A DNA stretch of 64,000 nt from Caprella mutica (GCA_947561585.1 CANNZV010001589.1:62001-126000); one strand, 5' to 3'; positions 36,307 through 54,100 are shown, counted from the first letter of the stretch. The notes: a model not told the origin generated them from the letters alone. Numbers and translations: made by a program.

Positions 36307-38320
36307 TTGCCAGTCTGCAGAATATTCAATATGTGACATTTTTAACATTTTCTGTGCAAACAATCCTCAATTTCCTCCTAGATTTACATGTATTTTACTG
36401 AGAACGGAAGCCAAAATAGAGGATTTCTTAGAGAACACTTTACCAGGAACCAGCTCCTGCAGTCTGGGTAATTAACCGTAATTTCGATTCAGAATGTTTT
36501 AGAGACTCTTTTGAGAGCCCAGTTTGTATTTGGTGCACTGAACTCTTTTGACTTTTTCAAAAATCTGAGAAATAGCTGCCAACATTTTTCATCAATTTGT
36601 CTAGTCCAACATTTTTCCAGTTTCCCCTCCAAAAATTAATGGTACATTGGTAATAACGTATTACTAAATGAAAAATAAATATCCTCTGACCCAGATTGTA
36701 TTTGGTGGTAAATACTAAATTCCAATGATATCCAGATTCCAGAGTGGAAAACACAAATTCTAACAGAGCCAGTCTGCAGAATATGGGACATTTTTAACAT
36801 TTTCTGTGTGAACAATCCTTAATTAAGTTAATTTTCTCATATATTTGCATGTATTTAACAGTATTTTACTGGGAACAATTGCTAAAATAGAGGATTTCTT
36901 GGAGAACAGTTCACCAGTTCCCGCAGTCTGGTAACAGAGTCTAGGTAATGAAGCATGTCCAAACTCGCCATTTTAATGGAGAGTTTGTGACAGTTATTTT
37001 GAGCCCTTCAATTGCAAATGGTGAGAAATATCTAATTTTCTCCTATGTTACAATGTTATCTTGGAGAGAATTTGTGATAATTTGATCATTTTGGAGAGAA
37101 ATTTGGTGAATTTTGGAGAGACAAATGGAGAGTCTATGAGTCATACTATTTTACTTGGAACAGAGTTTCTCATGAATACCTACTCAACTGCAGAGTTTAT
37201 TAATGATTAACATCATTAACCTTGCTTAGTATTAGTAAAGCATCGTAGCATGAAGGTATCTTATATTATACCTATTACTATAGACCATATAGCATGCAGA
37301 GTTCAATATTTTCAAATATTATGAAATATATAACAGATTTTTACAAAGTTGAATGAAATAATATGAAGTTTCTGCAGAGTTGTCCTTAGGAAGAATTTCT
37401 AACAGAGTTACTAGTCAATCAGAAGAGAGTTATTTTTCCACTCTGGAATTATGATATATCGGGAGATATTCAATTTCTCTAATAAAAAAATTCCTGCAAT
37501 GTCGGAGGATATTTAGCTATTAATTCCTATATTACCAATAATTTTGGGAGAGGAAACTGGAAAAATGTTGGAGGACTACCAGACTGCAGGAACTGGTAAA
37601 GTTTTCTCCAAGAAATTTACTATTTTGCTGTCTGTTCTCAGTAAAATAAATGTGATGTATTTATAGGAGAAAATTAGGGATTGTTCGCACAGAAAATGTT
37701 AAAAATGTCACATATCCTGCAGACAGGGAGGACTAAACAAATTGATGAAAAATGTTGGCAGCTATTTCTCAGATTTTTGAAAAAGTCAGAGGAGTTCAGA
37801 CTTCAGTGCACCAAATACAAACTGGCCTGAGAGCCTCCGACATTGCAGGAATTGAATTTACCACCAAATACAATCTGATTGAGACTTGAGAGGGCCGCAA
37901 TTATAAATTAATGGGCCGTAATTTCCCGTTTTTATTTTCACATAATTTATGGAAAATTGGAAATGTTTGTGGATCAGCCAAATTACTGGAAATTTATGGT
38001 TATTTTTTTCAGCTTTTTGAAAATTCAGTGAGATTTTATGCACCAAATACAGACAGGGCTAATCATATTATACCTGTCTGTAAAGTGTATTTGGTGCACA
38101 AAATCACTCATATTTTAAAAAAGCTAAAAAAAAACGCAACCATTTCCAATAATTTGGCTAATCCACCAACATTTCACCCATTTACCCACCAAAAATTCTT
38201 GGTAACTCAGAAATTATTAGCTAAAAATTTGCAGACTTTGCAAGTTTGCTAGATTATTATATATGAAGAGAGAAAAATTCCACTTACCTGTGGAATTTCC
38301 CATGAAATACAGTCTGAGGA
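36307..38320. mobile_element. Cluster of nested CAGTCTG-ended MITEs (left cluster)
   Basis: At least three related short element types are interleaved. Type A (~150-165 bp; CAGTCTGCAGAATAT... with GACATTTTTAACATTTTCTG) occurs at about 36310-36467, 36770-36930 and, inverted, 37579-37727. Type B (CTGTATTTGGTGCAC...CATGAAATACAGTCTG) occurs at about 37890-38060 and 38074-38316. A type C (TGGTGGTAAATTCCAATGAT; ...GGAAAAATGTTGGAGGACTA) spans about 36510-36770 and 37470-37830. The elements are non-coding and cut into one another. Confidence 0.7.
37579..37727. mobile_element. hAT-like 149-bp MITE inserted in another MITE
   Basis: The direct repeat GAGGACTA (8 bp) flanks it at 37571-37578 and 37728-37735. 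The ends are CCAGACTGCAGGA and, reverse-complemented, CCTGTCTGCAGGA. The uninterrupted relative of the host element at about 44960-45240 has a single GAGGACTA at 45106-45113. An 8-bp duplication is typical of hAT elements. Confidence 0.8.
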
Positions 38321-38634
38321 ACATGGGACTTAGGAGGATTAATTGTCAAATCCCGTCATACTTTTTAGACTGGTATGATTATTTAATATTAACTTTTCCC
38401 AAACTGAGCAGACTCAAGAATTAACCTTTTATGCTACAAGTGTAATGTAAGTCTGAGACCATGCTAAATCACCAATTCGCATCAGTGCACCACTTCAAAA
38501 TTAATTTGACTTTTGTTTCTTCACGCTTAAAGTCAGTCAATTTACAATGCTTAACTGTCAGTGACATTGACTAACAATGATTTCAAACACCTGCTGTGTT
38601 GTGTTCGGAGTAATTCTTTTACATTTTTTTATTA

Positions 38635-39120
38635 TTTCAATATTGGGAGCAAGTAAAGATGACGGACCACAGTCCGTTAACTTTACTTGGTTAAATTCTG
38701 GTCCGTTATGTATACTAGCTTCAATTCTGGTCCGTTAACTTTACTTGGTTAAATTATCAATATTTGACCAACAATTGGAATAAGAATATAATTTTGGAAT
38801 CATAGATATCACATTAAAGGATTTAGGCAAAAGTTTTTTCCATTTTTCAAAATGGATCATGCTTTTTCATCAATTATATCAATTAATAAACTATGCAAAA
38901 TAAATGTATAATTATTAATATCATCATTTATAAGGTAGTAGTTTTATAAAATAGTAAAGAAAATATTTTTTAAAACTAAAAAAATCATTAAAAATTTATT
39001 CTGGTTTAACTTTACTAGCTTCATTTCTGGTCCGTTAACTTTACCAGTTTCATTTCTGGTCCGTCAACTTTACTTGGTCCATTTTTGGTCCATTATCTTT
39101 ACTTGCTCCCAATATTGAAA
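38635..39120. mobile_element. 486-bp element with perfect 26-bp inverted ends
   Basis: Bases 38635-38660 and 39095-39120 are exact reverse complements (core TTGGGAGCAAGTAAAGAT). The interior repeats GGTCCGTTAACTTTAC about six times near both ends. If the TA next to TTGGGAG is the target, it fits a mariner-type MITE. It ends about 40 bases before the splice acceptor of the first coding exon of the RRM gene. Confidence 0.75.
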
Positions 39121-39191
39121 GGTTACTTCTTAGATCAATGCTTAATTTTGTTTTTCTTTCAGATTAAAAATTAACATAGCTAATTGCAATC

Positions 39192-42100
39192 ATGATGACT
39201 CCTAGAATTTTACTAATGTCTAAATCTTCTAAAAATAATGAAGCAGAAAATAGTCAAAAGACCTCTCTTGAGTCAAAAAGGATAGTATGGAAAATGTTCC
39301 CCGCCCTCAACATTCCAAGCTTCTTGGATCAAACAGTTGAGAAATCTAGCCTCTATCCAGAAAATGGAACAAAGATGGAATCTTTGCACTCAGACTGCAA
39401 GCCTAAGGATGCTCTTGCAGTAAGGAGTTTTGATTCTTGGAATATTTAATAATTAACATTTGCCATATCTGCTTTAAGTTTCACAATTAGCTTCTTTTAT
39501 AGGGCGATGATTAAAGTGAAAATAAATGAATGTAAAATTATAGTTAGTGAACTCTCCAAAGTAAAATGAACAGTTTTTTAATCAAAAAGACAATGTTATT
39601 ATTTTTAATGGAAAAACGTATATTTTATATTAAATTACTAATACAATATTCTTTCTATACAGGACAATCTTAAAAATGGAACTGATAGCAATCTCTATGA
39701 AGTAAAGTATTTGGAGAGAAATTCAACATGGGATGTGATAGAATATTTGAGAAATAATTTTTCTATATCAAGTTTGACATTATATTCTTTAAATCAAATT
39801 ATAGAAGATTATGAAGTTAAATACAATACTAGAGCTAGCCTAGTGATCAAGAATGTCAACTCTGATTCTATCCTCAATGATACTCATTCAATTTTAGGCA
39901 CCAAAATTATTATGAGCCCATCAAGTTCCGAAAAGGAATATTCGTTAAGCAATTTGCCTGCGTGGACTGTGAAGAATGATGTGCTTCGACACTTCAGACA
40001 ATTTGGCAAAGTTAAGTCAGTGGTTATGCACTATGGAATCACTCCTGATAGATTGCAGTTCCGAATGAAACAATCAAATAGTTCTTTAGAGCTGAACAAA
40101 GAGTGCACTGTGAATGGGAGAATTTTCTCAATAACTCGAGTTGCAAATGAAAGTTCAAACTTCAGCAATGGTGTGGAAAGTAGCAAAACGGACTCTGATA
40201 CTGGAAAAACTAATTCAAAATGCACCATGGTAAGTATTATATAATAGTTAGCTATTAACTGTAGTACCAATTAGCAATGTTAGTCATGAATGGAGTCAAC
40301 TTTATATCAAAGTATTGATACTATACTAAATATTATAAGTTTTGAAATTAGCTATAGCTATCACTAATTCCATGATAAGTTATTTACTTTGTGATATTGA
40401 ATGTCATAGCTGATTCTTGGTGATAATTTCTGTACTTTGATTAATGTAAAGGAAATCTTATTTATAGTTCATCTAAAATATATTTTAATTAAATAAACTA
40501 CTAAGAAACATTAACTATATACCTAGAAAATAACTCTGAAATTGAATCATAAAATTTAATTCATGATAAAATGAAGATCAATTAGTTTAATTAGATTGAT
40601 GTATTTCAATTTTTAATTGATAGCTGATGTACACATTTAATGATTAAACTGAATATTTAGCTATAAGAAACAGAAAGAGCAGTCAGTTGCTGAAAATAAT
40701 AATGAATCAAATTTTCAATGAAAAATAAGTTTGGAAATGACTTAGTAGTGATGATTTAAAACAATTGCTCAAATATACTCCAAATTTGATACATTTATGT
40801 AAAGGCAATTGTTTCTCAATGGCATTATAGCTATAGGTAGGTAGGTTGCTATATCTGCACATTATTCTATAATTCTTCTGATATTTTGAGATACAGTGGA
40901 TATTTTTTAATATCTATTCCTCTTAATATTTTTATTTCAAATGTAGCTACATTAATTTTCAATTTATTAGCTCCTAATTAATTACTAATGCTAGTCATTA
41001 ATACCCTCTGTGTAGTTAGAAATTAAATTTGAATGATTTATTAATACAGACTTTTTCAGGTGAAAGAATCAACAGAGATGGAAAATCTGGGAGAGAAGTC
41101 AGTGTCTAGCATCGAATCTTCTAAGGGAATAAAAAGACTTGCAGAAGATGAGGAGGGGCTTCAGATTGCTAAAAAGAAGTCAAAACTTTGCAATGTACAA
41201 AATACTGTATCTGTAAGATCAATGCCAAGAAAAGGATGGAAGGCAATGCTTCGTGAAGCCTTCTCTAAATATGGAGATATTGAGAAAATTTTCACCAGAT
41301 CTGTCAAAGGCGGATTACTTGATGGATTTGTAACTTTCTCCACTGAAGATGCTAAATCTGATGCTATGAAAAGCAGTACAGTTACACTTTCTAATGGAGG
41401 AACTTATAAAGTGACTGCAATGGAAGAGGTAGCTATATATGACTTATAATAAAATTATTAGCTACTCTTCAATATCTATGATTGTCTAGGATATATTTTA
41501 AATTTGTCTTGCGTTTCCTTCATATTAAAATAGATTACATTCAAATTTTTTTCACGTTCAGAGTTTATAAATGATGTTCATTCCTTTTTTACAGTCGGAT
41601 ATATCCAAAGAAGTACCGAAAAAGACTTCCAGCCTTGAAGAAGAGGAACCGAATACAGTGATTGTGAAAGGAATACTGGTATTTAATTGCCGTGAGAAAG
41701 TTCGAAAAGCTTTTTCTCAAATTGAGAAACTGGAGATTACTCCTCCAGTGAAAGGTTTGACGGATGCTTACGTCACTTTCTCATCAGAGGAGGCCATGCT
41801 TTCTGCCCTCAATGAAAAGGAAGTGGTTTTGAGTGATGGAGAAACTGTGACCGTTGTGAGGAAAGGAGAGGTGAGATCTTCTGCATAATTAATAGTTTAA
41901 TACTCTTGTCAAAAATAATGAGAAAAAGATATTTGGTGGTAGGTATTTTTAGATTGGTTATTATCACTTTTGCACACATTTTCTATGTAATTGACTAATA
42001 GTGGAGCTAGGTTTGTTATTTAATATTTTTAAACATATCTTTTTTTGATTAGCTAATTGTCTATTTACCTCGAAAATAGTGATTTTAATTTAATGGAATT

Positions 42101-43115
42101 TAGCTGTTATATGATGTAGCTAGCTATTGTTGGGCTTGAATCACCAAAATATTGTATTTCTTCTTTAAAATGCATTATTTCAATTTCATATGTATTATCT
42201 TTTATGTACTGCAGAGTGTAAACATATTTACTTTTATTTAGAAATATCTCCATAAGATATTTAACTGTCAATATCTCATGCTTCATATATTCAAATTAAT
42301 TAGTTTAATAACTATTGAGAAAAACCTGACTTAATTTTCCTTTCATCATAATTATTAATCTTTGGACATTCCTCTCACTTATAACACAGAAAAGCTTTGA
42401 CCAAACCTCTACAGTTTTTTGTTTATTCGTTTTAGAATTTAGATTTTTTTTATTACTTGCTATGGTTTTGAAAAATGTTATCTAATCTAGTAGACACTGC
42501 CTCCACATAAAATTCATTATATATTATTAATATCTAAATTATAAATTAAATCTGCTACAGCTCTAATGGTATGAAATTGTCACAGAGGTAAACTGCTACA
42601 AATCATTAATGGAATTATTTTTCTCATTTTCAGACCGTTAAGAAATCTGTGGTTCAGCCAAATGTTATTTTCGTGCACGGTTTGCCAGCATTTTGTACAT
42701 GTAGTCACTTGCGAAATACATTCGCAAAGTTTGGTCATATCAAACATATGTTCGTGTGGGAGGGTATGGCAAAAATTGAATTCAAGTCTGAAGACTCCGT
42801 AAACAGAGTACTCAAAACTGGGCATATTAATGTAAGTTCTGATTTCTTCATTTGAAGGTTGAGAATTTGTGGTAAATACTTGCTGTAATATTTATCAGCT
42901 ACAGACTTTCCTCTTTTAATTTTGAGAGTTCTTTCATATGCTAAAAAATATGTTAAGGTATATATTTATTACATATTGACATAGCATTATTTATTTTTCA
43001 GTTATTTGGTAGTGCTGCGGATGTTCGTCAAGAGACTGATGATGACATTTCTCCCTCCTTCAGAATTGCTTACGAGCAAAGCATCACCAAGAGAAGAAAA
43101 GTGCTTGATATGTAA
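39192..43115 (+). CDS. Multi-RRM RNA-binding protein, 583 aa
   Basis: Exons 39192-39419, 39663-40229, 41060-41428, 41595-41870, 42634-42831, 43002-43115; 1752 nt. Every intron is phase 0. A splice acceptor at 39161-39162 and an in-frame stop at 39177-39179 make the ATG at 39192 the first possible start, so 5' UTR exons lie upstream. Divergent RRM-like folds (RNP2 then RNP1): 168-236 (YSLSNL; weak RNP1), 314-386 (VSVRSM; DGFVTF), 409-479 (VIVKGI; DAYVTF), 489-556 (IFVHGL; MAKIEF). Residues 88-161 may be a further decayed copy. Linkers are acidic and lysine-rich (KKKSK) and the C-terminus has KRRK, suggesting a nuclear protein. Known: RRMs bind single-stranded RNA. Aromatic RNP residues are partly missing, so RNA binding may be weak. 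No specific orthologue recognised; four RRMs recall nucleolin, without its GAR tail. Confidence 0.75.
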
Positions 43116-43129
43116 AGTGAATGGTAATC

Positions 43130-43135
43130 AATAAA
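43130..43135 (+). other. Polyadenylation signal of the RRM gene
   Basis: AATAAA 15 bases after the stop codon at 43113-43115. The closeness implies a very short 3' UTR. Confidence 0.55.
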
Positions 43136-43139
43136 GTTA

Positions 43140-44948
43140 TCATTCAATTGACTTATGATGTAGCTATTATTCCTTTTACACATTTTTTTGTGTGGTATTC
43201 TATATCTGAGAAAAACAACTCCATGCTTGCCCAAAATGAGAAGAAAACTGTCAATAAGGAATTTACCATCCGTAACATTGATATATGGGATTACTATGCC
43301 CACACCGTTTTGTCACCAGATATGCCAAGAATAATCTAAACAAATTTTAGAAAATCCAAATCTCTACACAGATGCACAATGTCTTGAACAACACATTACA
43401 TACAGGAGGATACATGTTTTATTTCTCTCTGCCTCACATGTTCGATATGACGGGAGCTCATTTCTTCACATAATTGAGTCTCTGTGCAAAATGAACTATA
43501 TATTTTATTTTTATCTCCTTATGTGCACGTTTCATTAGTATGAATTAAAGTAGAAAGACTGACTGGTACAAGTTTCTAAGATTTTCGTATATCTTTTAAA
43601 ACTGATCATTAATTTGCTGCCGGTCTTTGTATCTAGATACAAATGTGAAGTCTTGTATTGCTCTAACTCCTACTACATTTTATAGCTACTGTAATTCTCT
43701 CAAAGCATGAAACTATCAGCATATGATGATGATAAGTATGACCGTTCCTCTCAAAGAATATTTTCTATAAAATACCTTGGAGTAAGAATGAAACGACCTG
43801 AACATAGATTTTATATATTACGAACTTCATTTTCATATCATGAATTGAATTCAAACGAGGTAAGTGTACTATATTAGGTTACTAAGCTTGAGGACCAGTT
43901 TTTGATTACCGATGATTTCTCAATCTTAGCAAAATAGCTTTTGATATTTATTTCCAGCGTTTTCATTTTATACCATTTGAAAAAATATCATTGAACATTT
44001 TATAATCTTATTAATATTTTATTCTAAATTAGTTTACCTTTGCAAAATCTCATAAGGTTATGTTATGATCTGATTTTATTGGTAATCTCGTTATTAGCAC
44101 AACTCAAATGTATTCAACTAAATTGCCTGAAATTTGGTGGGACGATTGGTCATTATCTAGGAGCCAATTGATTAGGTCATTCATTCTTAAAAGGATTATT
44201 CATTTATTAGCGGCGGCGAAGGTATGAGCTCTACGAGTGCCCCTTCTAGTTAATTCCAATTTATATCAAATTGTACAGAGAATGAAGTTGCCATAAAACT
44301 GTTTTGTTAAACACCTTGTCCTTGTTAAAATAATCGATAAAATACAAATAAATGATTATTGGTTTGCTAAAGGTTTCGATGTTACAATCTTATCCTACAC
44401 TGTATACCCTGGTTTTTAGAGTCTAGTAAGATCAACATCTAGAATTAAATGAAAACGCCTCAATATCTTATGTATTTCTCATTCGCAACTAAGAGTGTCG
44501 TTTCCGATGAAATTCATCCAGTTTAGTATTAAATTTCCTAGGAATCGGACAGAAGAGGAAGTTTATGTCACATTTGATAACTATTGCACCATGGAATGGC
44601 GCTTATCTGGTGGTTGCTTCAGGATATTGCGTCATTATGGTATTAGCCTTCTTTGTGTCGTCACTATGAAGTAGCGGTAGCCTAGTACCTATCTGTTAGA
44701 TGCATGGCAGTGATGGCGCTGTTGACATTTAGCTACAGGTCACAGAGCACCCTTAACGTTTAAAGCATTAATCGTACCCGACTCTTCATATATTTTTTAG
44801 TTAAATAATAAATAGGAGGTACGACCATAACCCGTTGGGTAAGGCAAAGGTGCACTATAGCTTCCACTGAGGGTCCTGTACACCTTCTGTTGTTTACCTC
44901 CGTCCTCCATTATTTATACTGATTATACATCATTATCAATTTATCATC
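43140..44948. other. Intergenic stretch with one dispersed repeat
   Basis: Positions 44118-44255 are the second copy of the repeat described at 20640-20785. The short frames at 43070-43339 look non-coding. No other feature. Confidence 0.5.
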
Positions 44949-46467
44949 ACCAGATTGGCAGATTGTATTTGGTGGTAAATTCCAATGATATGTCAGGAGA
45001 TATTCAATTTCTCTTAAAAAAAAAATCCCTGCAATGTCAGAGGATATTTAGCTGTTAGTTCCTATATTACCATTAATTTTTGGAGGAGAAACTGGAAAAA
45101 TGTTGGAGGACTAGACAAATTGATGAAAAATGTTGGCAGGTATTTGTTTTGCTCAGATTTATGAAAAAGACAAAAAGTCAGAGGAGTTCAGTGCACCAAA
45201 TAGGTACAAACTGCTAATCTGCTATCATCATACCTACTCTAGCTCTACCAGTCTGCAAAGCATGCAACCAAGTAAAATTGTATGTCTCATAAACTCACCA
45301 TTTGTCTCTCCAGCTCTCTCCAAAATTCAACAAATTCTCTCCAAAATGATGAAATTATCATTAATTCTCTACAAAATAACATTGTAGCATAGGAGAAAAA
45401 TAGAAAAAACTCGCCATTTGCAATTGAAGGGCTCAAAATAACTGTCACAAACTCGCCATTAAAATGGCGAGTTTGGACATGCTTTATTACTTGGGCATGC
45501 AATGATGCACAATCAGTCTCCCACTCCCAGTCTGTATTTGGTGCACAAAATTCCACTGATTTTTTGAAAAAGCTGAAAAAATCCACCATAAATTTCCACT
45601 GATTTGGCTGATCCACAAAATTTTACCAATTTTTCCACCAAAAATTAATGGTATCATAGGAATAATTAGCTAAAAATCCACAGACTTTGCCAGAATATTA
45701 TTTACAATGGAGAAAAATTCCACCGACATGTTGGTGGAATTTACCATGAAATACAGTCTGGTCAGTCTCCAGATATTTAATTTTTGGGGCAATTTCTTTC
45801 CAAGGATTTTCAAATTTCTCTCCAAAATCACAAAAGATTTCTAAATACTCTCCAATAATTACATGAAAACATAGGAATTAATTAGAAAATTGTCACCGAA
45901 TAATTCAGGAGACTAATTTCAAGGTCTGAATCCAGTCTGCAGAATATGGGACATTTTTAACATTTTCTGTGCCAGTCTGTATTTGGTTCACAAAATTCCA
46001 CTGACTTTTTCAAAAAGCTCTTAAATTAAGCTTAAAAAATCCATTATAAATTTCCATCAATTTGGCTAATCCACCAACAATTTTCAAATTTATCCACCAA
46101 AAATTAATGGTAACATAGGAATAAATAAAAAAATCCACCGACTTTGTCAGATTATTATTTTCAAAGGGGAAAAAATTCCACCGACATATTATGAGCCATA
46201 CTATTTTACTTGGGCTTGGACCTAGCCAAGTCTGTATTTCATGGTAAATTCCACTGACTTGTCAGTGACATTTTTCCCCAATGAAAATCATTTTCTAGCA
46301 AAGTTGGTCAATTTTTAGCTATTTATTCCTATGTTTTATGTTACCATTAATTTTCGGTAGCTAAATTGGGTATTGGGGAAAATGTTGGTGGATCAGCCAA
46401 ATATGTCTGTGGATTTTTTCAGTTTTTGATCAAGTCAGTGGGTTTCTGTGCACCAAATACAGACTGG
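44949..46467. mobile_element. Cluster of nested CAGTCTG-ended MITEs (right cluster)
   Basis: Same families as at 36.3-38.3 kb. Type C at about 44955-45240 is uninterrupted; a type related to 36940-37200 lies at about 45248-45525 (GTTTGGACATGCTTTATTAC end). Type B copies: 45527-45761 (complete), about 45973-46205 (right end damaged) and 46227-46467 (complete, inverted). A type A fragment (45931-45972) is cut by a type B copy. In type B the two ends are CCAGTCTGTATTTGGTGCAC and, reverse-complemented, CCAGACTGTATTTCATGG. Confidence 0.75.
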
Positions 46468-47005
46468 ACCCTGGCCCCTAGATACCTAATCAAAAATCAA
46501 TTCAATTCATCAGAAAAGACATATTTTTCTAAAGTAGACATTTGCCCAGAGCCCAAGACTACAGTCAGCAGGAACTAATAATTAGTAAATTGTTCTTAAA
46601 GAAGTCCTCTAATTTGTCCTTTGATAACTGTATAATACATGTAATTTGTAAACAGTAAATATATTAAATTTTAATTTATGTATTGATCAAGATTGCAGAT
46701 CAGTCCAATGGACATGATATTAATAATAAAAAAATGAGATAATCACTTCCATACTCATACTGATACTCCTGTGACATGTCTCAGACTGTCTGTACTTGTA
46801 CAGTTCTAAGAAGAATTAGTCTAGTAAATTAACTTCATTAACTTATCTCTTCTGTGAAGGAAACTAAACTAATTTATTTTTCAGACTTAGTTTTAGTTAG
46901 TGTATAGTTCTTATAGACAAAATATAGCTACTGTTATTGTTTTATACTTCAGTAAATTTTGTGAACTTGTTTGCTAGTTAGCTAATTTTTCATCTAGTAA
47001 ATATC
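46468..47005. other. Upstream flank of copine gene 1
   Basis: AT-rich, with no clear TATA box. It probably contains the 5' UTR and promoter of the first copine gene. Confidence 0.4.
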
Positions 47006-51129
<4,124 letters not shown>

Positions 51130-54100
51130 GAACAAATGACACCTAAATAGTCTGAAGAGTAACGCCACTTTTACCCTTAAACTGACAGGTGTGCGCAATC
51201 TATTGTTATGGAGTTACTTCTAATGTCAAATGTTACAGCAAATTAGAAGGAATCAAGAAGACATTGTTATTAAAGCTATATTAGGTCTATTATTGATTTG
51301 ACTTATATAATGAAGGTCACAAATAGTTGCTTCTATATATATTGCATGAAATTGAGACATTTATTAAAAGTATTTAGCTAGTAGCTAGCTAGTTATTCAG
51401 AATTTATTTTTATAGTTTTTTTATTTTTATTTACTTTTTAATTACTTAATATAGTTAATTAGCTTTTGTTAATTTAATTTTAGTTAGCATTTATTCAAAA
51501 TTTATATTCAAATATTAGTTGCATTATTTTCTTATAGCTAGTGTATTTTTTGTTAACATATTGATTATATCATATGAGCCATATTAGTTACAAATTATTC
51601 TTTTTTTATCGCTAAATTATTTGATATCATTTTAATTAGCTACTTTTAGAAACACAGCAGTAATAATCAGAGTATCTGATAATCACACTATTTGAGAATC
51701 CTAATATTGATAATCACAGCATCTGACAGCTAATCACAATGTCTAAGCTAATCACTAGGGTTCAGACAATATGCTTTTTAAGTCCTAGATCTCAAGAATA
51801 TCATCATAGACGAAATGAAATTGTATAGAATACTAAATACCACTGGTTCAAACGATTCAATACTGCTTAATTCTATTTTCAGGATTTATGATTTTAAAAG
51901 CATATTGTCTTAACCCTAATAATCACAGTAGTTATCTGATATTCACAGTATTTTTGAAGGCACTAAAGGTCTCTCCATCTCTCCCCTAGTTTGACTACTT
52001 CAATTACATGATATAAGCTACAGTCTGTGAGCAAGTACTTGCTTTCTATTGGTCTTTCCCTCTGTTTATTCCTTAGCATGACCATTTCATGTCCAGTAAC
52101 TTCCTTACCTCCTTAGGTACCATTGCCATTAGCTATTCAGTTTATATTCATCGTTAGCTGTTAAATAGTCAATGTTCTATATAGAAATGTTTGCCATATT
52201 TGTTCTTATTCCTTTTCATAGTTTATATATAGATTTTTGCATGCTATCAAATAAGAGAATAAGTTTTTTTCTTACTAATCCATGTTATTATATATGTTAC
52301 TAACATCAATGGTTTATTCCGTAGCTTTACTTTAGTCTTCCGCTCGATCTAATTTTCTATGTTGCTGCTAGCCATGACGAACAACCTAGTTATTTAACAA
52401 CCTAGTTGTTTAACAACCTAGTTATTTAACTACCTAGTCTTCAAACTATTTCAGGGATTTCAACAATAAATAACTTGCCAGTCTCTCTTAGATAGGTTCA
52501 ACTACCTTTACAAAGGTTGTAGGCTCAAAGTAAATCTTTCATAGAAACTGAACGTCCAGTGATGCATTTTAAATTCACGTAAGTTATTAATATCTAATTG
52601 TACTTATCAAAGAAATAATATTTCTATTTAAATTAAGTGTTACCATCAATGAATGTTATCTGCACTAAAGTTCCTAACCAATATCAACTCTCTATTCTTA
52701 TTAGCTGTATTTTGTACACGCATCAAAAGCTCAAAAACTCTTCTGAAGTGTTAATTATTTCAATATAGGATTGGTCTCAAAAATGAAATCATGTACTTAT
52801 TTCTAATCTAATGTTCTATAGCATATTTTTCAACTAAATTGAATGAAATCATCTTATTTTTTAGCTAACCAAGATGTTCTATAATTTTGCTACCAGAAAA
52901 ACTATCATATATTTTGTCGAAATATTTCATAATTTTGCTACCCAAAATAACAATCCTATATTTTATGAAATTATGAAGAAATAAATGGGTCCCATTTTAT
53001 ACGTCCTTTATATCTAGAAATATTAGCACAAATAAAAATGTAAGCCATTAATTAAGTTATTAATAGTGAAAGCATTTGAAAAATGTCGCAGATTATATTC
53101 TAATAATTTTGGATATCATAGCTCATAAATTAAATTAGACTTAACAATTTGGGTCCAATTGGCTCTGCAATGTAGCTACCAACAGTATTAACTATAATTA
53201 TAAATAATGATATCTAATACCATGATAATACAACTTAAACTGTAATTTCTAAAACTAGCTATTATGCGAATATCTTACAATTTATTCCCAGAGGGGAAAA
53301 AAATTAAATCTCTGACCGAAATAATTAAACTAGTTAATTAGTTAAAGTGATCCTCCTCCTAATCACTCGATTGACTAACACAAACAGTTACTCAATATTG
53401 ATAACTATCAGTGCTTGTACTATCACCTTGAATAAAGTAGGTCTTGCTTCTGCTGAGGTGGACTTTAATTCTGCAGCAATACAGTTACTATTTGTTACAA
53501 AAAATCATATGATTGAATACCGACCCTTCAGAATTGAGAGCTATTAATAAAATGAACAGGACATATAATGATATAACTGTCTACTGTTTCTCTCCAGCGT
53601 TCAAACAGCTGTGCTAGAATAAAGATCATTACTGTAGATAATTAAATTTCACAATGATTGAATGAAAAGATGAAAAATGTATAATGAAAATGTCTTCCAA
53701 TAATCCATATATATATATATATATAGGATCTTGAAAAGAAAAATATAGCTACAAATGTAATAGAAAATTAGCAGCAAAAGCTCTGTTGTAATATTGAAGA
53801 ACTGGTTAGTGTTAGTCTTTTGAGTGCACGGGACCCCCTTCAGTGTACCTAAAAATGTTCCATTTAATTCCGTTTTCTCCCCCATAATTTGCAGCCAATA
53901 TAATTGTTCTAAAGGTAGCTACATCATTGAAAGTGTTCTTTCAAAAGGTAAGGCTTTGATGCCATATCACTAGAGATTGTCTTTCCTAGTGTTAGTTGTT
54001 CCCATTGGTACATGTTAAGATCATTGTTATACTAGTCTTCTCCATTGAATGTGATGTTTTGAATAATTTTATAGTGTTGCTTCGTGTCTTTGAGATTCGT

